Shown here: piece after piece, positions 10,278 to 25,651 of the stretch
Position numbering within the stretch: position 1 is the first letter of the stretch
Layout of the letters: each line of letters opens with the position of its first letter
DNA from: Prochilodus magdalenae
Taxonomy: Eukaryota > Chordata > Actinopteri > Characiformes > Prochilodontidae
Reading direction: 5' to 3'
Assembly (NCBI GenBank): GCA_024036415.1
Contig: JAMWET010005002.1
Span: forward strand, 268,501-332,500
DNA: 64,000 nt
Made by a program: the position numbers and the translations under genes
Notes under the pieces: generated by a model
What the model saw: the letters and a program-made list of their open reading frames with translations, nothing else
The model's database searches: none
Told to the model about the DNA's origin: nothing

Positions 10278-13200
10278 GTATGTGTCACACCCAGCTAAAG
10301 AGATTTTGTTGGTGATTTTACAAATTCTACCACATATACTCTTGATGTACCACAGTATGATATTCCTCCATATCTCCACCTCTAATATATATTTAGTGGT
10401 GTAAAAACTTTGATCTCTTTTTCTGCACAGTGTAAAAGCTCTAGTTCTCCTTTCAGTGTAGTGAATATTCATGATAGACAGACCAGTAAGATTGCTCCAA
10501 ACCTGCTTAGATATAAAGCTTGTTCTATATCAGCCTCCACTGCAGGTTAAGCTGTTTCATCCTCTTGTAAAGGTCCATTTTGGAGGTTTTTAGGGTGGAC
10601 TGCACAAGTCCATGAGTGCTTTTTTATAGGTTGGTGTCCTCACTTTTATTCTAATGTAAAACATTAAGACTGTATGTATGCAGGTAAATATATGAGAGAG
10701 CGAGAGGGGGGACACCAGTGAGTGGATTACTGTTGAGAGTGCTGCAGTAATCATATTAGAACAGAGCTGTGTGCAATGGCAGAGAGATGGTGAAAGGAAA
10801 TGGCTTTGGCCATTGCCTACTGACAATAATTTGTAACCTTGTGTTACATTCTACTACAGCTGGCCAATATGACAGTATATTGTTACCGTCATGAATTATG
10901 TCCTGATACAATCCAATACGCTTTTCTGAACATATCATGGACATCTTTAGAAGTTGTAGAACACAGGCCCACTTCATGTGTTATTATAAGTAGTGGACTT
11001 TTAGTCCTGTTTTACTTGGTTTTGTACGCCACAGTATTCCTAATACTGAATATATTCACCTTTAAAGTGTAGCACTACTGTTCCACCGGTTCCTAATTAT
11101 GTATCATGAAAATATCACACAATATTAGATTTTTGTCATATCACCCACCTCTTCACCCAACTTAAAATTCCAACTGTTGCATGTTAACTGTTGCATAATT
11201 TGTGCATATAAAAGTTATATATAAGGAGTTGCATTTATTTAATAACTGTCAGGTAACCTGAGGTAACAAATGTATTACTATCTAAAGCCATGGGGCAGTC
11301 ATGGGCTGTAGGTTAGGGTTCCATCCTTGTGGCTGGGGGGTCGCCAGTTTGAATCCCTGAACAGAAAAAAATCAGCATCCTTGTCTCTCTTCCTCATGTT
11401 TACGTATGTGCTTGGGTCAGCGTTAAGGAACATGTTGTAGGAGCTGCGAACATAGGCAGCCAGTTAAACAGGGATTGTTTAATAGAGCAGATTGTTTTAC
11501 AACATGGACAGCATGTGCTTTGGAATCATATTTGGCACAGAGCTCATCACACACATTTACTTGTGAAGCATTGACCTCTTGTTATCTGTAACAGATGGTG
11601 TAATGTATTGTTAGAGGCAGACTAATCAGTTTTGTGTAAAGTCAGCTGAAAGCAGCTGTTTTGAAAGTCAAAAACCAAACAAATACTGCCCTTCCCTTCC
11701 CTTCCGCAGGACATTACCTAAAATGACTTAATTCCATCATTAAATCGCTGCAGTGTAAACCATGGTAATTGTAGTATGCTAACAGTTTAATGCTCCATCA
11801 GCCTCTGCTAGTTTGCTCATGCTAGGTTTTACTTCTGCCTCCACATGACTTTCTGTATGTATGGCACCTTGACACTGCATGTATGTGGATGTGCTAGTGC
11901 TGCAGCCCTGAGCAGAGGAGAATGCTGCAAGGTAGACTGAATCCGGACAGCCATTAGCATTGGCAGTTTTGCATTGTTGCTCCATTCTCTAGGGAGACAC
12001 CCAATCACAGCCTACTCTATCACACATCTTTGCGTCTTCTCACTGGACCTGATATTGTGTGCTTTGAACAACAGAGACTACTGTAACACGGTCCAGCGGG
12101 TTGCCATTGTCTGCTGTGGTTGGCAGATGCTCATATGAATGAATAGAAAGTGGGTGTTTCTTGGTGTCTACAATAGACAGGTTTTTCTTTTTATAGAGCT
12201 TTTGAAAGAGGGACGTTCCCACCCTGTTAAGGCATGTTCATTGCAGATGTAGCAGCAGGTGAGCTATTTGATTTTGAACATGGCTAGTGTAACACAATGC
12301 CATTACATAGGTTATGTAATGGAAGGAGCATACAGGCATATGCTGTAGATGTTTGACTAGCATTGATGATTGTGGACTTTTTGAGCTATTTATAAATTGA
12401 TGGCGTTGTCGGGGGGTTAACAGGGAACTAAGTGTCAATGAACAATCTCAATAACATTATTGTTTTGTTGTCTTAAAACTTGTTGACTGTTTTTCTTATT
12501 TTCATTTGTAGACCTAATTAATGTGCAGTGTAGTAGGGCTGCACCATATATCGGTTCTGCATCGGCATTGTCCGGATGCACAGGATGTCCAATGTCAAGA
12601 TTAAAAGTAAATTAAATCAAACTATGTTGCTGCTCGATACATAAATAAAATTGTCCCAGTTCTCCATGACTGATCTATAACAGATGTTTGTTTGGTAATA
12701 TAATACAGATAAATTAATCTAAAGGTAAATTGAAGTTATATATACTCACAGTAACGTTACAAGTGTCAGTTAGTTAGCTGGGCGCTGCTGATACTGATGT
12801 AATACAGGTCTAAACACTAAAACGAAACTAAGGAGCGATAAACGGGAAGTTATGAGTATTGAGAGATCGTGTTTTACTGTTTATCAGTCCAAGATTGAAT
12901 TTGACAAAGCACTTCCTACACCCACGGCATTTAATTCAAATGGTGGGGGTGCTGGCCTCTGACGTCTGGTATGGTACTGGTCTAGGTCCTAAACCACAGT
13001 TGACGTAGCAGGGCAGCGAGTGAGATTGTTGGAACAGCAATAGTTGTGATGTGAGGATTGAAAACGGGAGAGAGAGTGGAGAGAAAGAAGTTCATCAAGA
13101 GTATAAGCAGTATTGAATCCGGGGTGTGGTCAGTTGGACCGCTAGCAGAGCCACAAAAGCCGATAAGACGGATGATAAAACACAAAAAATTTGGTGTGAC

Positions 13201-16200
13201 ACGCAGTCTCCACCCAGCCACCGGGGCTAATGCTAATGCTCAACTACGTTAGCCTAACAACACAACGCATCACCAGTCAGCCAATTCGGAGAGCGCAACA
13301 GACAGAGAGACAGAGTATCAAGTGTCTGAGTGTATGAAAATACCCCGTAATGCCAGCGATAGTCACAAATTATGATTCACCCCAATCACTGTATTGTTTT
13401 ATTTGACGTGTTTTCATCAACATTAACAGACAAAGGTCATAAGAAGGTGCAACAGAGATCACGTCTGTGGTGGGTCATGAATATTGTGTTGTCTATACCA
13501 TATCAGAGCACCATTTTTAAGCATCTTCAGTGGTTTATAGCTGGAGAATTCTAAAGGAAAAATAAATTCTGTTCAAGCTGAGATGAAAAACTGAGATTCA
13601 GATTCCCTAAATCTATGAAACATTTCCTCTTATCCATGTTTTGGGTTAGCTATTACTTTCACTCAGTTTTATTCCAGTGTTCAATTAGATCAGTGAAAAG
13701 CAGTTTATTTCCTTTACTGTTTTTAATCCCTGATTTTGAAACACATCCAGTCCTAGTTGTGATTATGTGGTGTAGTACTTGAATAACACAAGTAATAATG
13801 TGTATGGTGTTGTTTGTTTTTTTTAAAAGGTCGCTCCAGTGTGAACTATCAGACGCAGGAGACGCGTTCGCGGCTCTCCAAGACGGTGGAGCAGATCCTG
13901 CACGACAGTGTGGCCCTGCCCTACTACCTGCAGTTCATGGAGACGCACTCGGCAGAGCACCTGGTGCGCTTCTGGCTGGAGGCTGAGAGTTTCCGCTCCA
14001 CTAGCTGGTCCAGAGTCCGTGCCCACAGTCTGAACTCAGTCAAGCACAGCTCTCTGGCCGAGCCTGCGTCTGTTATGGGCTCTCCAGGCTCCCCGGACTC
14101 GTCCTCTGCTTTCTCTACGTCCCCAGGAGTAGACGGAGGGGAACCGGAGGATCCTTTCCCACCACGGTTCCCCTCAAGCCCCCAGGACACTAACTCTAAT
14201 GGTGGGGCTGGGACTGGGCAACGGAACTCCATTTGCTGTGAGGGAGGCCCAAGGCCCGGAACTCCCCAGCAGCTTCCGCTCCGAGCCGAGACGCCAACTC
14301 GACTGTCCTCTGTCTCCTCCAGGTCGGGGACGCCGGTCAAAGGCCAGACCACCAGTGCACTTCGAGAGCTCTCCGACAAGCTAATGAAGAGTGAGTATTG
14401 AGAGACGGATAAAGAGGTGATCTAGTGAATGAGTGAGATGTATAACAGTGAGTAACAGTAAATAACAGTAATTGTAATAAATAGTAAGTAATAAATAACA
14501 GTCTTGATTCAGTTCAGTTGTTCTTTAAGAGACAGTCGCATACGTCATGAAACTTCTGATTTGGGAAAAAAATATCTAATTGTGATGTCTATGGCTAATA
14601 CTGTGACTTAAGATTAAATTATGGTTTAGGCCTGTTTAATTTCGGCCAAGAAGACAGAATTCCGCCTTTATGGGCTTGAGGCCCAACCCTTGAATATAGT
14701 GTCACTATTGCCAGAGTGCCAGCAAGTTTTGGTTGTGATGTCACAGCACATGGAGGTTTGGTTGCCTCTGATTGGTCTAGCTCATTTATGGTACTACACA
14801 GCTCTGTATTACTTTATAAAACTTCCCCCATTCAAAGCTAAGGACAGCGTCTTTGCAATATGAAAATTGCACTCTTACAATTTAGATATAAAATAAATTA
14901 ATCTATCGACATTTTCTATCGACACATTCATGTGTCCAGGTAATTTAGCCTATTTAGCCCAGGGTACATTTTATGAGTACTTGGAGGAGTGTGTTTTAAA
15001 GTTTTCTTGCCTGATTTGATTTGCTGTTTAACGTATCATAAATCTTACTTGATGCATAAAAAAGACCTTATACTGTTTTTGACCACAAGTGCAATGGTCC
15101 ATTACTTTTACCATTGTGTTAGCAAGGCAGTAGAGTCCCACTTACCTGCTAACAGCTCTTTATATCTTTAAGGCTTAGGTTCTGTTAAACATCTTTCATA
15201 AAAAGCTCCCTTTTGTAGTTTTGGTGGTACAGTACTAATGGCAGAAGATTCAAGATACCAATAAAGTCTCTAGCATAAAGGTTCATAGAAAGAAGCTTCA
15301 GGCATAGGAAAGCAGTGAGCCAGAAAAAGTCAATTGAGCTAAAAGCTGTGGAAGAAGCAAATGCTGTCTGCTCAGGGCTTTTAAGCAGTCAGCATTTAAC
15401 GAGCTAGCATAAAAATTAGCCAAGCCTGAATCTACTTTTGAATAGGGTTATAAAACCCAGCATCAGTGCAGCTCACCTGCTTGTGAGTTGGCTCTCTGTT
15501 ACCCGTGTGGATTTCACTCTTCAGTTTTTGACATGCTTTACCTGCGGTTTAATTTTTTTACCGACTTTTCTTTATTGTTTGTTGCAGGTATAGAGAGGGA
15601 TGCTGTCAACATTTTCACTAAGTATGTATCTCCAGATGCTGCTAGGCCTATTCCCATTACTGAGCAGATACGCAACGACATTGTTGGTAAGAAGACAACA
15701 TGCTGTTACATTTAATTCATAGTATCCCACTGCTGCCACCTTTTAAAAGTTAAAATTTAAAAGGCTGAGCTGTCCTGCTGCGTTCCAGACCACATACAGT
15801 GGAATACTATTGAACCTCTGTGGTTTGGGATGCAGTGTTACTTCATATAATGCCATGATAATTTAGCTAAATGTAATATGTGTAGCTTAAGTTACATATA
15901 CCTGGTCGACGATTCGACTATTCGTTCACGTTTTTTTTACTCCATGTACATGATCTAGCCGTTTTGTGCTACAATCAGTCGAAACGTTTCCTACCGTGAT
16001 GTGCTCCTCATTTAGAAAGTCACGCAAAATCACAGGTAACATATTTCTGATAGCTAAAAGAGACATGGCGTAGATTATCGAGCTGAATTGGAGCATTTAA
16101 TTCACAGGCTGTCAGCTGGGAAGCAGCTGGTTTGAATTTTGCTAAACATGTAGCGACTTAGAATTTTGTCAGTCGATTCGGAATTGCACTTCTAACAGCT

Positions 16201-19200
16201 ATTTGTTCACGTAGGAGGACCCTCCATCTTTATGATCTAGTAATAAATAAATCAGTCTGATAAATAAAAACCAGATTCCTCCTCATTTTAATTAGTCAGC
16301 AGAGTCACAAGAACACTGGTGAACCTGAAAGAGATGTATAATAATGATCTCGATCGTTAATTGGCAGCCTGATTTAAGTGACAGGACTTATCCGTAAATA
16401 AAAATAAGCTTAGCTGTATGCTAAACATTAAACATATCGTCGCTGTTATAGTCTTTTTAATATCTCTTTTTTGTGCTTTTTTCTTTTATGTAGCAGATCA
16501 AATGACCCTTCGTCTTTCATCTCTTATAAATAATTCATGACGAATCAAACCTAGATTAGCCCATATTTAAATTATTTTTAGATGAAAGAAGAAGGGTTAA
16601 ACCTGACTTCCTTTCAAATTATATGAGATTTTTGCGCTGAAATAATTATCTCTAAAGTTGCCATTTAGGAGATACCTGTTTTTCTTTGGACAGCGACGAT
16701 ATCTCTAATTTAGGTTCTAAAATAACGGAATTATAATAAAACTAATGTCTTCTGTCCGTTTTCCCTTCACCGCAAACAGAGGTTACGTCTAAAACGAAAG
16801 TCAGCTCACTCGTTTGAAGCAGTGTTTTGTGTCTGACTAAATGAGGAGCAGAATTAGGTTTACTTTATTCGGATTCTCTTCTTCTAAACCTCCTCCAGAC
16901 TTTCTCTGAGACATCGCTCCCCCAGTGTTTCTCAGCCTTAGCTGCCTTCAGTGGTGAATCGCCAGCGCATGGTGTCACGTGGATTTAATTTTTTAGCAAG
17001 CATGCGCCACAGCCCAGCTAGAACTTAAATATATATTTATTATTCCCCTTTTAATAATTATTAAAATGTCTTTTTACATTCTTAAAGTTCTTGTGCATTT
17101 TTGTAAGCTTTAGTCTGTTTAGAAAATAAAAGGTTACTGTTGTCAGTCGACTTGAGGGGTCTCAGTCGACTTAAAGGGTCGCCAACTGACGATTCGATTC
17201 GTCGACTTCTAGAGGGCAGCCCTAGAATTTTCTTATTCCCCCTTAAGGAGTGCAACAGGTTGCCTGTGGGGCTGCTTTCAGGTGGGCACTCTTTGCATAC
17301 AGATGAAGTTGTAGCTCTGATAGCTTTCTATTATGCCTGGCATGCCTGTAACTGAACTCAACCTGACCTCACCTTTTCATGATTAAAAAATCCTGTGGCC
17401 ACATACAATAACTATATAAAATAAATGCATTTAAAATAACTTGAAACAAGCTCAAGCTGAAATTTGATTACTACAACAAGAACTTCATAATACCTGAGCG
17501 CCTAGATACGCGACTCATTAAAGCTACATTTAAACATAATTGGAGTTCTTTCACCATGTGATTAGTTAGGCTTTCGCCTGAATGCTAACACATTGCTGCT
17601 GCCCTTTAGATGTTTGGAGCAGTAGAGTATGTCTTAAAAAAGAAAAAACATTTTGGTTAAACATTTCTTGTTTAGTGTCCAAATGCTGAACCTTTTCAAA
17701 TCAAGAGCGACTGATGTTGAAGTTGTGCTAATGAATGTTGTATAGGTGCAGGTGTTGATGTGATTTTTTTCTTTTGTCAGCTAAAATCTGTGGGGAGGAT
17801 GGTCAGGTGGACCCAAACTGCTTTGTCTTCGCCCAGTCAGTAGTGTTCGCCATCATGGAGCAACAGTGAGTAATTCCACTTGGTTACAGCTTGGGCGTTT
17901 TGTGCCATCCCTGCTAGGTTGTAGGGCTAGAACTTTATTTATTGTTGTATAATTTGTTTTTCATATCTCACTTTGTGTCTGTCCCAGGCACTTTACGGAG
18001 TTCTTGCGGAGTCATTATTTCTGTAAGTACCAGATTGAGGTGCTGACCAGCGGTTCTGTGTTCCTGGCGGACATCCTCTTCTGTGAATCAGCTCTGTTCT
18101 ACTTCTCTGAGGTAAGGACTCATGTTGCCTTTACTTATAATTACACCGCTAGACACAGTTTAGCGCTGGAAAGACAGGATGGTAGTCAGTAGTGTTTGTT
18201 ACAAAATGAACTCATTAATAAATTTTTTGGACATTAGTCATAAAACACTGAAGTGCTAGGGGGATTATTTGGTGCTACAGAATGCCAAATGTAACATCTG
18301 ATTTCTGCACACAGTACATGGAGAAGGAGGATGCAGTGAACATACTACAGTTTTGGCTGGCTGCAGATAACTTCCAGGTTCAGCTGGCTGCTAAGAAGGG
18401 CCAGTATGATGGACAGGAAGCTCAGAACGATGCTATGATCCTTTATGATAAGTAAGTCTGTGTAATTATAAGGAAGTGTTAGTTATTTTGAAGAGGAAGG
18501 GAAAAAAAAAACAAGATAGACTTTAATTTGTGGAATATACACATAGTCAAAAAATAGTTGTACTCTGAAGGAATTGGGCAACAGGAATAAAACTTGGTGG
18601 GTAGGTATGACATTGCGAGACATTTATGCTTGGCCGTGCATATGACGTAAGCAAGGACAGGCCTTGCCACTGTAACCGACTGACTCAACACCCACGATTA
18701 CAGACAGTCAGCAAGCAAGCAGTGATGCCCTCCATGAGTCATCCTGTTAGTGCCAGCACCATTGGCAGGCGGCTGCACCACGCAGGGCTACATGCACACA
18801 GATCCACTGCCCTTAACACCACGTCAGTGTCACCAAACACTGCAGTGCTGTTGTGATAGACTGTCATGGAGTGACTCAGAATGGCAGCGGGTCATCTGAC
18901 GAGTCGTGCTTTTGTCTTGGTGTAGACGAAAGACAAATCCATGTGTGGAGGCACCGTGGTCAGCACCAAGATGAACGGTTTGTTGTCACGTGCCACTCCA
19001 GAAGGCCTTGTGTCACTCTAGCTCCAAGCCTACCGCCCAATCTTCAGGAGCTTTGTGAGAATATTCAAGCTGCTTAGGTTGGATTATCACTGGACACCAT
19101 TAGGAACCTCTACAACTCCATGCCGAGACGTCTGGCATGATGCGTTAGGAAGCACAGCGGCCCGACACCATACTGGGAGACACTACTCCTGTATGTGTAG

Positions 19201-22200
19201 CTCAATAAATATTGCCCATATCAGTCTAAATTGATCATCCTTAATTGTTCTTGGTAACCTTTATCTTCCTTCCCAATAGCACTGCAGTCCCACACTTCCT
19301 TCTGGGTACAGCTGTTTTTTTTTTTTTTGGTGTTGAAATTTGGTGATCAGTCGCTACGGATGTATTACATTTAAACATTTCCTGCCAAATATTTGAGTCC
19401 TTGTCTCTAAGCATCTTTTTGTACAGACATTTGACAGGACAATGACTCTTCTCAGTGTGTGGTTGTACAGTTCTGAACAGTCTATACAATTCTCAACAAC
19501 AGTTAATTTCACATCAAACTGCTTTAATTTATTTTTATGTAACATGGGTGTATTTCTCCTTTAACGATGTAGGTGTTTACTAATTTACATTTGTCATGTT
19601 GTGTGACGCTGACTACAGGAACAGTTAAAAACCCAGAAAGAAAAAAACCTTTATCATCAATCAACATTATGGGGTGCGATGACAACAGCATTATTACATA
19701 CACAGAATGCACATTGTAGTTCTTCTTCAGTGCTTGCTAGTGCTGATTTAGCACATTAGAACACTAAATCAGCAACTTCTAGTGCGACAGAGCTGTGGTT
19801 ACCTTTCTGCCTTGCAGTGGAAAAGAGGCTATAGTTACTTTCTAATTTTTTTTTCCATGCAGTCTTATTTCAACTCCGATATTTAAGATACAGAAAGTAA
19901 TCTGAATACAGTGTGTTACCCAGACTGAATCTCAAAAGGAATTCAGCAGTCACAACTTCATAATGCAAGGACAAATGATGTTCAGTTACTTCATATCCAC
20001 GCTGAGTTTTTCATCTCTCACAAGCATTATTTTTGGAGCAGCTAGATCATATTGCGTACTCCGCAGGTGAAAAATAAACATGGTTAATGTGGTCTCTCGT
20101 TCTCAGATATTTTTCACTCCAAGCAACAAATCCACTGGGCTTTGGTGACTCTGTTCGAATGGAGATTGAGTCAAATATCTGTCGTGAGGGAGGCCCTCTG
20201 CCTGACTGCTTTACCACTCCACTGCGCCAGGCCTGGACCACCATGGAGAAGGTGCGTGACTTCATCAAAATGCTAAGCTGCCATCTAAAAGGTAAAGCTT
20301 TTTGGGCTGAAGACTCAGAAAGATAACGGTAAATGGAGCCATTGCAGGCAGAAATGAGCGATAGATTTGGGACGGAAGTAAAAAAAGTAGTATCAGGGCA
20401 TATTTGTTTGTGTTCACCTTTTGTGCTTTTGCTTCCTGTGGAAGGAAAAAAATGAATCAAATTTACCCCAAATAATGCTTCACTTTTAACATTTTTAAAA
20501 ACTTTTTATTTTTGTTTGGTTGCTGTTAGCTGTGTGTATGTACAACATATTCACCGAATTTAGTCTGTCAGCAGCACTTAGTGAGTTTGAAGTGAGTTTA
20601 TGCATTTATACTATATTTGTTACTAGTAGATTATAAAATACATTATCATCAAATATCCCAACAAGATTATATGTTGTATGTTATATGTATGAACAGAAAC
20701 CAGAACAGAACAGATACTTCGTACTTCTGTATTTAAAATCTGCAGGCGTTGTAATAATGTTATTCCTATGTTTGGAAAGTCTGAGGGTCCTGCATGTCAG
20801 ATTAACCACTAAAGGGAATAGAAACAAAAAGTAGGATCTGATTTCCGATGGGTAACAAAATATGATGTATACTGATGTGTATATTAGCTTGTTGCCAGCA
20901 CATATAATAATCTGCTAAACTATGACTTTTAGAATTTCATATATGCATCAACAGAAATTTGCATTATGATAGTGATTATTTATTTATTTTTTGGGGTTGG
21001 TTTTGACATTGATTGCCAGTAGGCCTAGCTCCAATAGTCATGTTTCACCACTGGTTTTAGGTATATGTGATTTCATGTACTGCCAGTTGACCTGATTTGA
21101 GTTAAAAGTTGAGTTAAAAACTTAGTCGTCCCTTGATTGTGTCCCAACATTTTCTGCATACAAGTGAAATCAAGTTAGGATAACACTTTCTTTCAATTCC
21201 AAACCATAAAATGTTATATTTGAATACTTTTTCAAGTAAACCAATAGAGTACTACTAGTACTACTAACCTTGGTGACATACCAAACCTCTTTATTTTCCT
21301 GTGTGTTGTTAAAAACAGGTCTACATGCCAGGCTTCCTCTCCAGCAACCTGTACTACAAGTACTTGAGTGACCTTATCAATTCTGTACGGGCAGACGAGT
21401 TTGTCGGGGGAAACTCCAGTATGTCGGGTCATAGCACGACACCAGACAGTGACCGTGGCTCCAGTGCATCAGAAGGGTCGCAGGCTCAGGTGACTTTTCG
21501 ACATCATCTAATCTTCCCACTCCTTTTGGTTGCTTCTACCTGTGACATTTCCATGTGTCGCAGTGACATTTTAGTGCATTTAATTCTGGAACGGGTGGTC
21601 CGGTGTTAATGTTGAAGAAGGGATGATTAGGTACAGGAAGTAATTCAGAATAGCCCATTGCAATAAGAGTTGAATTGTCTGATAGCAGTTTGTCCTGTGG
21701 CCTTGTCTGCATCGTATGAGCTCTGATAAGTAGTCTAAAGCAAGGCTAAATTAATATAGAGAGGACTTATCATGGTCTTGGAGAGCATTTTGTATCTTTG
21801 TGTCTTCTCTTCCTCTTCTTGCATCTTATTTCCTCCCTCTGGGACATGAGGAGCCTGTCACTGAACAGATCTGCACAAGATGAACTTTTTTTCTTTTTTA
21901 CACCTTATTTTTAACAGACTTTGCACATGGATTTGGGGTGCTTTCATACCTACTCCATTTGCTGTGGACCTGTCAAACCTTTTTTTTTTTTGACAATGGG
22001 AGGTGTGAATGTGGGTGTGCCCTTCAAAGCTGAACTAGAGATCCAGTTGCCTAGGTTACAGGCCCAGGTTACAGACTTCTGTGTTGCATGCATCTTTAAA
22101 GATATATCTTTTAAAGTATATCTTTAAAGATGTCTAAAGACCTGCACAGGTGGAAAACTGAACCCCTTAATTTTGAGATGCACAACAGCTTGAATCCATT

Positions 22201-25200
22201 AACAGTGATGAAGGTTGCTGACAATCTTTTACAGCCCTTTTCATGTTACTAAGCACTTGAGTTAATCGACAGAAAGCGTCTGTCATTCTGGGATAAAGTG
22301 TTAGTTAACACATCTGTGATGCACCAACAGCATTTAATATACAGTAGGCTTTTTTTGTAAACTTTCCCATTGTATCACCTTCTCGCTACTGCTGCAAAAA
22401 ACATTTTGGCTAAGTGTTACAAGCATCTACCATCCTAACACATTTCAGATTTACTGTTGACCTTCTGTCCCAGTTTTGTTCAGTAGCACATTCACCAATT
22501 CCTAAAATTCTGAAGCTGTTCCAAACGTAACTGTGACTAAAATGTGAGGGAGAGAGAAAATACGCTGCAGGGCTTCAGATAAAGATAAATATATAGCTGT
22601 GTAAAAACTTACTCATTTAAAAAAAAAACAACCTCAGCCTAGTTCAAGACTGGTGTTGTGAAGCTTTGGTGTGAAAAACACCTAATTTTATGGGCTTTGT
22701 CGAGCTCAGTTATGTAACTTCCATTTACGAGTCTTGGGCTTGTAGGATGAGAAATTGAGGAGGCGCTGGAGTTATGAGATCCACCCCTAGACATTATTCA
22801 ATTCAATTCAACTTTATTGTCATTATACCAATACAGAGTTGTACAGTCTAGCAAAACACGGTCAGACATTATTAGTACTTGCTGCTGTATTTACTGTATA
22901 CACCAAGTAGGCTTGATTTATGAACTATAAATCTCATTTATTTTGTTCTAGGTTGTTTAGGCAGGTTGTTTTCAGCATTTTTTTTTATATTCTCTTTGGG
23001 TTTTAGCAGGGTACCAAAAAAGCAGCCATCAAAATCCTGAAGAACTTTGATGAGGCAATAACTGTGGACATCGCCAGTCTGGATCCAGAGTCTCTATACC
23101 AGAGACCATACGCTGGGTGAGTTACAACCCGACCTATTGTTGCTGGTCCAGCATATTCTCTTAAAAGGAGGCAAAGCTGGCTAAACTTCATCTTGAGCAT
23201 GCTGAAGGGCTCACGGCTAGCCCAAGAGAGGGGTGAGGTCAAACCTGTAACATGTAACAGAGAATAACCGTGTTCTCTGTAATTTCATTTTATAGTAAAG
23301 TATAGCCCAGTCCTGTGAGGATGATTTGGTCTAAAATGGGTGTACCTTTTTACTCACTCATTTAAAGTCAGCACACCCCTGTTTTGAATGGTTGAATGGT
23401 TTGTTCATGGTGTAGAAGAGGCGGAGCTTGACTTGTAAGAGCGTAGGAAAGGGTTAGTATGGGGTCTTAGCCCTGATATACTCTCCTTATGCTGAGGGAG
23501 CTAAAGTAATGGAAGTAGAGCTAATATGGGAGAGGTCTATGACCATGCGTTCTAGGCTCCGATACTTACCTGCACTGCCTGAAGTAAAGAAGTATGTTTT
23601 AAAACGCGTGTGTTTCTTTGTACAGTCTTTTGTTTGTTTTTTACTCACTTCACCATGTAAAGCAATCTGCTGGAGTTGTCCTCGTTTTCACACCACCTCG
23701 CTCACTCAGCCTTAACTTACCCGGTGACATTGTGTGTTCAAGCCGGAATTCAGTGAAACATCGTCACACTGACTCATTTCTATTTATCCGTTTCTAATGA
23801 TAGCTTTGGTTGGTTCTTATTGGTTTGCTTGCTTGAGTGTAGATGCTTTATGCCACAATATCATGATGGGCTGAAATAGTTCACATGCCACTGCATCTCA
23901 GAAGATAAATCAGAGGTCTACATCAAATTCCTTTTCAGTGAGCACCATGTCATCATCCGTCGTCCTTTGTTGAAAAGGCCTTGATGTTAGGAACGAAGCG
24001 GCCTTGAGTGTGTTCTTTGGTGTTAAATAGAGCATTGTAATTGACACGGATATATGAATGAATAGCCCTGATACACTGTGCAGTAAACCTGATTCAGATG
24101 TGGCTTACTAGAGGTTTGTAGTTATTTCTTGCTTCTTACACTTCTTCAGATTATGACATTATGAACAAATCTGAATGAATGGAAGAACCTCACCGACAGT
24201 GTAATATAGTCTAAGGGATTATTTTGAAAGGTGGGAATGTGTAATGTATGTTTACAAATGTATACAAATTACAAGGGCACACTTAATGAGTTATAAATCG
24301 CTTACCTTGTGTGGTTTATATAAATTTGGATTTCTTTTTCTTTCTTTCTTTTTTTTTTTTTTTTTACTGTTAGAGCTTTGTATTGCCATTCTCTATAGAC
24401 ATTACGGTTAGTTTCTGTGATGTGTACAGCCAGCTACATGTAGTTATTGGCACCCTTAGTAAAGATGGGTAAAAAGCAATCTGAGGCCACTCCTCAGAAC
24501 AGAGAGGGGAAGTCCTCTCTTGGACTTTTTCTGGGAGGATTCTGTAAGTTTCTTGGCTTTTTAGATGAAGGTTCTGTGATGGCCATGTCTATAGCTTGAA
24601 TCATATTTGGTGGATTTAAATCACAACTGTCCAAATGTGCATGTCTATTAAAAACAGACAGATCCAGAATGTCCTGTTACACTTACATGTTGCAAGTGCC
24701 CCTATCGTTTTGCTCCAAACCCGCCTTGTTACTCCATTTTTGTCTCACCCTACACTAGAACCTGCGGTCAGCGTTACAGCCTGCGTGCATGTAGTCCTGC
24801 TTCAGGCAGCCATCTGCCAATGGTGCTGGCACTAATAGAATGGCTCATAGAGGGCATAACTGCTCGCTAAATATCAGCAATCGTAGCTGTTGGGTCAGTC
24901 ATGTACAGCGATAAGGCTGGTCATTGTTTATGTCATGTGAGATTTGAATCATTTGCATGTCTCACAATGTCAAACCTACCCAGCAAGTTTTTATTCCTGA
25001 TGGTGGATTTCTTCTGCGTGCAACTGTTCTTTTTATTATGTGTGTATATATAAATATGTATATAAATAAAAACCAGAAATCTGCAGAAGTAGATTTGTCT
25101 GCATTGTAAGTCATTTAATATACCAGGATCCAAAAAAATGGAAAACATGGCACTAGCTACTGGGTTTTCAAGAAACATCAGGCATCAGTGACCACAAATA

Positions 25201-25579
25201 AACAACACTGAATAAATTTGTACGAGCAGCATCAAAGCAGTTCTGCAGTCTGCCTGCCTGCATTAAGAGATAATGTCTCCCCTTCTGTTTAGAAGAATGA
25301 CTTTTGGAAAAGTCAACGAGCTGGGACAGTTTATCAGGGAGGCTGAGCCAGAACCGGACGTCAAGAAATCCAAAGGTAAGGAAACAAGCCCACTCTGCTG
25401 GCATCTGAGCAAGTTATTTGAATGGAGCTCATAATTTGCAAAAACCTTTAATTCATATTATGTGCATTTTTATGTTCTATGATTTTTTTTTTTTTATCTT
25501 TTATAATCGAAGCACATTTTCTAAGGAGCTCTACCCACAAATCCTATATTCGTTCTTTTGTTCATCTCTCTTTCTGTCT

Positions 25580-25651
<72 letters not shown>

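Larger units (their letters stand above)
10125..13829 (+). other. akap10: akap10 intron 3
   Basis: 3.7 kb. Contains a (CA)n tract, a SINE fragment (11285-11400) and a hAT-like remnant (about 12536-13360). The rest is non-coding with no recognised element. Confidence 0.85.
23117..25292 (+). other. akap10: akap10 intron 11
   Basis: 2.2 kb. Contains a poly-pyrimidine run (24338-24366), a Tc1-terminus-like fragment (24435-24600) and an antisense Tc1 remnant (24660-25042). Confidence 0.85.

Noticed and set aside
11285..11365. Possible functional tRNA gene
   Set aside because: Only decayed box A/B-like parts, with no foldable acceptor stem; it is a SINE head.
13924..14379. Minus-strand 151-codon frame over akap10 exon 4
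   Set aside because: A shadow frame of the GC-rich exon 4. The plus-strand frame matches AKAP10 with correct splice sites.
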